Of a stretch of 18,308 nucleotides of DNA, positions 13,822 to 18,308 are shown one piece after another; the first letter of the stretch is position 1, and each line of letters begins with the position of its first letter. The stretch is taken from the NCBI GenBank assembly GCA_003151655.1, contig PLYB01000173.1:1-18308 (forward strand), in the 5' to 3' direction. The position numbers and the translations under genes were made by a program. Under the pieces are notes generated by a model. It ran no database searches and was not told the DNA's origin. It worked only from the letters and a program-made list of their open reading frames with translations. This DNA comes from Gallionellaceae bacterium (GTDB taxonomy: Bacteria; Pseudomonadota; Gammaproteobacteria; Burkholderiales; Gallionellaceae).

Positions 13822-15798
13822 ATGACCAATTCTCTCCAGCTCGTATTGATCCTTCTTGCCGTCGCCGTGGGCGTGGTGGTGCTGTTCCGTATTTTGCGCT
13901 TGCCCGCTATGCTGGGTTACCTCATCGTTGGCATTTTGATCGGGCCGCACGCGCTTGCCTGGATACCCGATGCCCCCGAGACCCGGCACCTGGCCGAGTT
14001 CGGCGTGGTGTTTTTGATGTTTAGTATCGGCCTGGAATTTAGCTTGGCGCGCCTGCGCTCCATGCAACGCATCGTATTCGGCTTGGGTACGGCGCAAGTG
14101 GCACTCACCATGTTGCTGGTGATGATCTCGTCATTCTTTTTCAATTTGGATTGGCGCGAAGGTCTTGCGCTGGGCGGTGTGCTGGCGATGTCTTCCACCG
14201 CCATCGTCAGCAAGATGCTGGTCGAGCGTGCCGAGCTGAGCTCTGCGCACGGCCACAAGATCATGGGCGTGTTGCTGTTTCAGGATTTGGCGGTCGTGCC
14301 GCTGATCATCATCATCCCCGCCTTGGGCAGCGGCACTGGCGATCTGACGGCGACTATCGGCTACGCCATGCTCAAGGCTGTTTTGTTGCTGTCGGTTCTG
14401 TTGATATTCGGGCAGCGTTTGCTGCGCCCGTGGTTTCAGGTGGTTGCGCAACAAAAGTCATCCGAGCTGTTCATGCTCAATGTGTTGCTGTTCACGCTCG
14501 GCCTTGCCTACCTCACAGAGTTGAGCGGGCTATCGATGGCGCTGGGTGCCTTTGTGGCGGGCATGCTTATATCTGAGACGGAATACCGTTATCAGGTGGA
14601 AGAAGACATCAAGCCTTTCCGCGATGTGTTGCTGGGTTTGTTTTTCGTCACCATCGGCATGATGCTGAATTTGACCATCGTCATCGACGGCTTCGGCTGG
14701 GTGTTGCTGATATTGCTTATTTTGCTGCCGTTCAAAGCGGCGGTGGTCGCATTGCTGGTACGCTGGTTGGCAAAAGACTGGGGTGTTGGCATCCGCACCG
14801 GTTTGGGCTTGGCACAGGCGGGGGAATTCGGCTTTGTGTTATTGACGCTGGCGGGCGATGTCCATCTGCTCCCGCCGGAAGTTTTGCAAAACGTGCTCGC
14901 GGCAATGCTCATCTCGATGCTGATTGCGCCTTTCCTGATTCAGCATGCCGAAATTATCGTGCGTCGCCTGTCACCGGCGGAGTGGACCAACCAGGCCATG
15001 CAGGTACACAAGATCGCGGTGCAAAGTATGCAATCCGACTCGCACATCATCGTGTGCGGTTATGGACGTAGCGGCAAGGCGCTGGGACAATTCCTCGCCA
15101 AAGAAGGCATTAAGTTCGTGGCACTCGAACTCGACCCGCGCTACGTGCGCGATGCGGTCGCTGCCGGAGAAAAAGTAGTCTACGGCGATGCCACCAAGCG
15201 CGAAGTGCTGCAAGCAGCCGGACTAATGCGCGCCAAGGCGCTGGTGGTGACTTACGACGATATGCATTCCGCGCTGAAAATTTTGCATCACGTTTTACAT
15301 GTGCGCCCGGGGTTGCCCGTCGTGGTAAGGACTGCCGATGATACCCACGTGGAAGCACTCAAGCGTGCCGGAGCTGCCGAAGTTGTCGCCGAGGTGCTGG
15401 AAGGCAGCGTTATGCTTGCCTCGCAAGCTTTGCTGCTTTCCGGTGTGCCGCTCAATCGCGTCATTCGCCGCATTCAGGAGGCGCGCGCCAAACGCTATAG
15501 CGTGTTCAGCGGATTCTTCCGTGCAGTACCGGAGCCGGTGGGTGAAGCAACAGATAATCTGCAGCCGCGCTTTAGCAGCATACCGCTAACTAAAAACGAT
15601 GTGGCTGTCGGCAAAACGCTGCGTGAGATCAATCTTGCGGAACTGAATGTCGAAGTGAATTCCGTGCGCCGCCACAATGTCGAAGGTAGTCAGCCAGCCG
15701 GAGACATGGTACTGCGTGCAGGAGATGTGCTGATGCTGCTCGGTGAACCGGTAGCGTTGGCTGCCGCAGAAAAACGCCTGCGCGGAAATACCTTCTGA
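13822..15798 (+). CDS. kefB: CPA2-family K+/H+ antiporter with RCK domains (Kef type)
   Basis: The 658-residue product has about twelve membrane helices in residues 1-380, with GYLIVGILIGPHAL, FLMFSIGLEFSL, LAMSSTAIVSKML, the family Gln154-Asp155 pair in LLFQDLAVVPL, and GLAQAGEFGFVL. Residues about 407-525 are a TrkA-N/RCK nucleotide-binding domain with GYGRSG (413-418), the acidic end of strand two (ALELD), and VVYGDAT. Residues about 585-655 form a TrkA-C domain. Such proteins release K+ in exchange for H+, with gating by nucleotide or, in KefB and KefC, by glutathione adducts. Whether this one senses glutathione is not visible, so the symbol marks family only. No accessory kefG-like gene adjoins. 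It ends 11 bases before relA. No clear ribosome site precedes the chosen ATG. Confidence 0.88.
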   Translation: MTNSLQLVLILLAVAVGVVVLFRILRLPAMLGYLIVGILIGPHALAWIPDAPETRHLAEFGVVFLMFSIGLEFSLARLRSMQRIVFGLGTAQVALTMLLVMISSFFFNLDWREGLALGGVLAMSSTAIVSKMLVERAELSSAHGHKIMGVLLFQDLAVVPLIIIIPALGSGTGDLTATIGYAMLKAVLLLSVLLIFGQRLLRPWFQVVAQQKSSELFMLNVLLFTLGLAYLTELSGLSMALGAFVAGMLISETEYRYQVEEDIKPFRDVLLGLFFVTIGMMLNLTIVIDGFGWVLLILLILLPFKAAVVALLVRWLAKDWGVGIRTGLGLAQAGEFGFVLLTLAGDVHLLPPEVLQNVLAAMLISMLIAPFLIQHAEIIVRRLSPAEWTNQAMQVHKIAVQSMQSDSHIIVCGYGRSGKALGQFLAKEGIKFVALELDPRYVRDAVAAGEKVVYGDATKREVLQAAGLMRAKALVVTYDDMHSALKILHHVLHVRPGLPVVVRTADDTHVEALKRAGAAEVVAEVLEGSVMLASQALLLSGVPLNRVIRRIQEARAKRYSVFSGFFRAVPEPVGEATDNLQPRFSSIPLTKNDVAVGKTLREINLAELNVEVNSVRRHNVEGSQPAGDMVLRAGDVLMLLGEPVALAAAEKRLRGNTF

Positions 15799-15809
15799 GG
15801 CAACACTCG

Positions 15810-17819
15810 ATGACCATGCCCCCATCAACACTAGCTTCGGACAACAACGCAAACATCCAAATATTGCTCGATGTGTTGCCGAAAAACTTTTCCGCAGATG
15901 AAACTGTATCCGTGCGCCAAGCTTGCGAACTGGCCGCACCGTTCTACGCGGACAAAGTTGAGCTGACCAATACCCCGCTGTTGCAACATGCGTTGGGTGC
16001 GGCAACGATACTCGCCAAGATGAATATGGATTGCGCCTCGATCAGCGCCGTGATCTTGCACGCGTTGCCGGAATATTTGAAAGACTGGCAAGAGCAGATC
16101 AAAGCTGGTTTCGGCAACGATGTGTGCGAACTGGTGGACGGTATCTCGCGTATGGAGCAGATTCGCCAGTTCAGCGAGATGGGTAACTTGCCCGGCAACG
16201 AGAGCAAAAAAGGCGACCAGGCGCAGCAGATCGAAACACTGCGCAAGATGCTGCTGGCAATGGTGCAGGATATTCGCGTGGTGCTTATCAAACTGGCCGA
16301 GCGCACGCAGACTATGCGCCACCTTGCCAACGCCAGTGCTGAACAACAAAAGACCATCGCGCGCGAAACGCAGGGCATCTTCGCGCCGCTGGCGAACCGT
16401 CTCGGTGTGTGGCAAATCAAATGGGAGCTGGAAGACTTATCACTGCGCTATCTGGAACCGCAGCTCTATAAAAAAGTCGCCAAGCTGCTGGATGAGCGCC
16501 GCGCCGACCGCGAGCAATACATCGCCGACGTGCTGACTTTGTTAAAGGGGGAGTTGTCGCAGGCCAATATTCAAGCTGAGGTAACGGGTCGCCCCAAACA
16601 CATCTACAGCATCATCAATAAAATGAAGCGCAAGCAACTTGAGTTCAGCGAACTTTACGATGTGCGTGCGGTGCGTATTTTAGTGGATGACTTGCGCGAT
16701 TGTTATACCGCACTGGGCTTGGTACACAATCTGTGGCAACCCATCCCCGGTGAATTCGACGACTACATCGCTCACCCCAAGAGCAACGGCTATCGCTCTT
16801 TGCATACGGCGGTGATTGGCCCGCGCAACTTGGCGATCGAAGTGCAAATACGCACCACCGAAATGCACCAACATTCCGAACTCGGTGTCGCCGCGCACTG
16901 GCGCTATAAAGAAGGCGGCAAATCTGATGCCAAGTTCGACGAGAAAATCGCCTGGCTGCGCCAGATACTGGAATGGAAAGAAGATGTCGCGGATAGCGGC
17001 GACATGCTGGAGCAATTCAAGAGCGAGTTGTTTCAGGATCACGTTTACGTGCTCACGCCGCAGGGCAAGGTGATCGACTTACCCAAAGGCGCGACCCCGG
17101 TGGATTTTTCCTACACCCTGCATACCGATCTGGGGCACCGCACGCGCGGAGCCAAAGTAAACGGCAACATAGTACCTCTGAATTACAAATTGCAAAACGG
17201 GCAGCGGGTAGAAATCCTAACCGCGAAGATAGGCGCGCCCAGTCGCGACTGGATCAATCCCAGCCTTGGCTACCTGCAAAGCGCCCGCGCCCGCGCCAAG
17301 GTGCGGCAGTGGTTCAAGCTGCAAAATTTCGACGAGCACGTCGCGCAAGGCAGAACGCAACTGGATAAAGAATTGCATCGCCTCGGCATCACCTCGGTCA
17401 ATCAGGACAAAGTTGCGCAGCGCTTGCACTTCAATAAACTGGAAGACTTATTGGCGGCTATCGGGCGCAGCGAAGTCACCCAACACCAACTCGTCGTCGC
17501 GATTCAGGAAGAAATGCCGGGCAAGGTCGAAGAGGCCAAGCCGGTAACCGTTCGCACCGCCACCACACAGTCCCCACCCAGAGGAGTTTTAGTAGAAGGC
17601 ATCGGCAATCTGCTCACCAAAACCGCCCAATGCTGTCATCCCGCGCCCCCCGATGACATCGTCGGCTACGTCACCCGCGACCGTGGCATTACTCTGCATC
17701 GCAAGGATTGCCCGGCCATGTTGCGCCTACCGGAAAGTCGCCGCGACAGAATGCTGGAAGCGCAATGGGGCAGGGAAGGGGATGCATTTGTTTTGGCCAA
17801 AGTGCGTGCGGCGAAGTAG
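15810..17819 (+). CDS. relA: (p)ppGpp synthetase, RelA type, without C-terminal ACT domain
   Basis: The 669-residue product makes the alarmone pppGpp/ppGpp from GTP or GDP and ATP. The N-terminal hydrolase-like domain is degenerate: where active enzymes have HDVVED, this has HALPEY (84-89), so hydrolysis should be lost. The synthetase domain is intact, with KLAERTQTMRHL (161-172), YDVRAVRILV, GEFDDYIAHPKSNGYRSLHT (314-333) and EVQIRTTEMH. EFDD (315-318) is the acidic motif of monofunctional RelA, against RxKD in Rel/SpoT. A TGS domain (about 409-472), a helical region and a zinc-finger/CC domain (Cys608, Cys609, His630, Cys634) follow. The protein stops about 15 residues later, where E. coli RelA continues for about 75 residues as an ACT/RRM domain. 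No ACT-like code is seen downstream in any frame. TGAGG of the kefB stop region may serve as ribosome site. Confidence 0.93.
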   Translation: MTMPPSTLASDNNANIQILLDVLPKNFSADETVSVRQACELAAPFYADKVELTNTPLLQHALGAATILAKMNMDCASISAVILHALPEYLKDWQEQIKAGFGNDVCELVDGISRMEQIRQFSEMGNLPGNESKKGDQAQQIETLRKMLLAMVQDIRVVLIKLAERTQTMRHLANASAEQQKTIARETQGIFAPLANRLGVWQIKWELEDLSLRYLEPQLYKKVAKLLDERRADREQYIADVLTLLKGELSQANIQAEVTGRPKHIYSIINKMKRKQLEFSELYDVRAVRILVDDLRDCYTALGLVHNLWQPIPGEFDDYIAHPKSNGYRSLHTAVIGPRNLAIEVQIRTTEMHQHSELGVAAHWRYKEGGKSDAKFDEKIAWLRQILEWKEDVADSGDMLEQFKSELFQDHVYVLTPQGKVIDLPKGATPVDFSYTLHTDLGHRTRGAKVNGNIVPLNYKLQNGQRVEILTAKIGAPSRDWINPSLGYLQSARARAKVRQWFKLQNFDEHVAQGRTQLDKELHRLGITSVNQDKVAQRLHFNKLEDLLAAIGRSEVTQHQLVVAIQEEMPGKVEEAKPVTVRTATTQSPPRGVLVEGIGNLLTKTAQCCHPAPPDDIVGYVTRDRGITLHRKDCPAMLRLPESRRDRMLEAQWGREGDAFVLAKVRAAK

Positions 17820-17930
17820 GCATAACAGAGGAGTATTAAGTTTCGTAATGTCTCACCAAAATGTGGCGCAAATTGCGCGGCTTAAATCGATATTCTGAAA
17901 ATAGCCTGTTCGGCATCAAAAATTACGCGT

Positions 17931-17957
17931 AAAAAAGCCGCAGAGCGAATCTGCGGC
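17931..17957 (-). terminator. Rho-independent terminator of the leftward barrel gene
   Basis: On the minus strand GCCGCAGA and TCTGCGGC form an 8-base stem around a 5-base loop, followed by TTTTTT. It lies about 22 bases after the stop of the gene at 17979. Confidence 0.85.
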
Positions 17958-17978
17958 AGTCAGGGGAGTGGTCAATAA

Positions 17979-18308
17979 TTAAAAGTTAAACAGTGCGGAT
18001 GCGTAGGCATTGTTGACGATCAAATCGCCATTGCTTCCGGTTGTATTGTAAATGTTGTAACCCGCGCGGATGCCAACCTGTTTATTGATGTCGTACTGAA
18101 TACCCGGTCCGTAAACAAGACCAGAAGTCGAAGATAAGTTACCCGAAGTGTTCAGGCTGGCATAACCGAGGCGAGCATAAACTGAAAACTGGTCACTAAC
18201 GGGATAGCTTGCGATGCCTGCAACTTCTGCGCCGCTTGTTGTCTGAGTCGTACCGGCTACCCCTCCTGTGACATTTGAGTTGCTATCATTAATGTCCGGA
18301 CATTTAGT
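17979..18308 (-). CDS. Outer-membrane beta-barrel protein, C-terminal part, partial
   Basis: An open frame of 109 codons enters from the right edge and stops at TAA (17981-17979). It reads with alternating strands: PVSDQFSVYARLGYASLNTS, LVYGPGIQYDINKQVGIRAG, YNIYNTTGSNGDLIVNNAY, and ends ASALFNF, with a terminal Phe as in OmpA-like barrels. The pattern of a barrel hairpin followed by VGIRAGY fits the OmpA-like/OMP_b-brl domain of eight strands. The start and signal peptide lie outside the window. It is convergent with relA. Confidence 0.8.
   Translation of the reverse strand, partial: TKCPDINDSNSNVTGGVAGTTQTTSGAEVAGIASYPVSDQFSVYARLGYASLNTSGNLSSTSGLVYGPGIQYDINKQVGIRAGYNIYNTTGSNGDLIVNNAYASALFNF

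Noticed and set aside
13773..14024. 83-codon frame overlapping the start of the antiporter
   Set aside because: It is a different frame of the clear Kef N-terminus and has low-complexity Arg/Pro content; it is a shadow.
17862..17875. GCGCAA-TTGCGC palindrome after relA
   Set aside because: It has no loop space and no T tract, so it is not a terminator; it may be chance.

Overview
The window looks like a chromosomal piece from a betaproteobacterium, most likely an environmental lineage of the Nitrosomonadales/Gallionellaceae kind. This rests on the DUF3683-type FAD oxidoreductase N-terminus beside rpmE, the rpmB-rpmG pair, a proteobacterial RelA of EXDD type, and GT83-like and Kef-type genes. 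The genus is inference. No tRNA, rRNA, CRISPR array or transposase was seen.

Left flank (1-2526): the start of a leftward FAD/FMN oxidoreductase, then rpmE (L31, zinc form) with a promoter and strong terminator, then a large ArnT/PMT-like membrane glycosyltransferase. Right flank (13177-18308): leftward rpmB-rpmG with a clear sigma70 promoter and terminator; rightward kefB-like antiporter and relA, 11 bases apart; and the C-terminus of a leftward outer-membrane beta-barrel protein. These flanks are ordinary housekeeping DNA.

Middle (about 2.6-13.1 kb) is an accessory block. It opens with a ParD-like/RelE-ParE toxin-antitoxin pair that has a well-formed promoter-operator, and closes with a DUF2281/PIN toxin-antitoxin pair. 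Between them is a leftward cluster: LuxR-type regulator B, a TonB-dependent receptor, and LuxR-type regulator A, a close paralog of B. Regulator B is split by a run of eleven C (coding strand) lying exactly between its sensor half and its DNA-binding half; one more C, or two fewer, would restore the full protein. Facing away from regulator B is a beta-propeller (YVTN) lipoprotein. Then come two tandemly duplicated small cysteine-conserved lipoproteins, a five-helix Yip1-like membrane protein, several palindromic intergenic repeats, and a small outer-membrane protein whose natural start position carries ATA instead of ATG. A 66-base copy of that gene's 3' end lies beyond the PIN module, so the module sits between direct repeats.

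Working picture (inference): the core of the accessory block is a surface-uptake locus, with an outer-membrane receptor, a beta-propeller lipoprotein and two related regulators, one of which may be switched on and off by tract-length change. Toxin-antitoxin modules and repeat elements at the edges mark it as a recombination-prone segment inserted among conserved genes.
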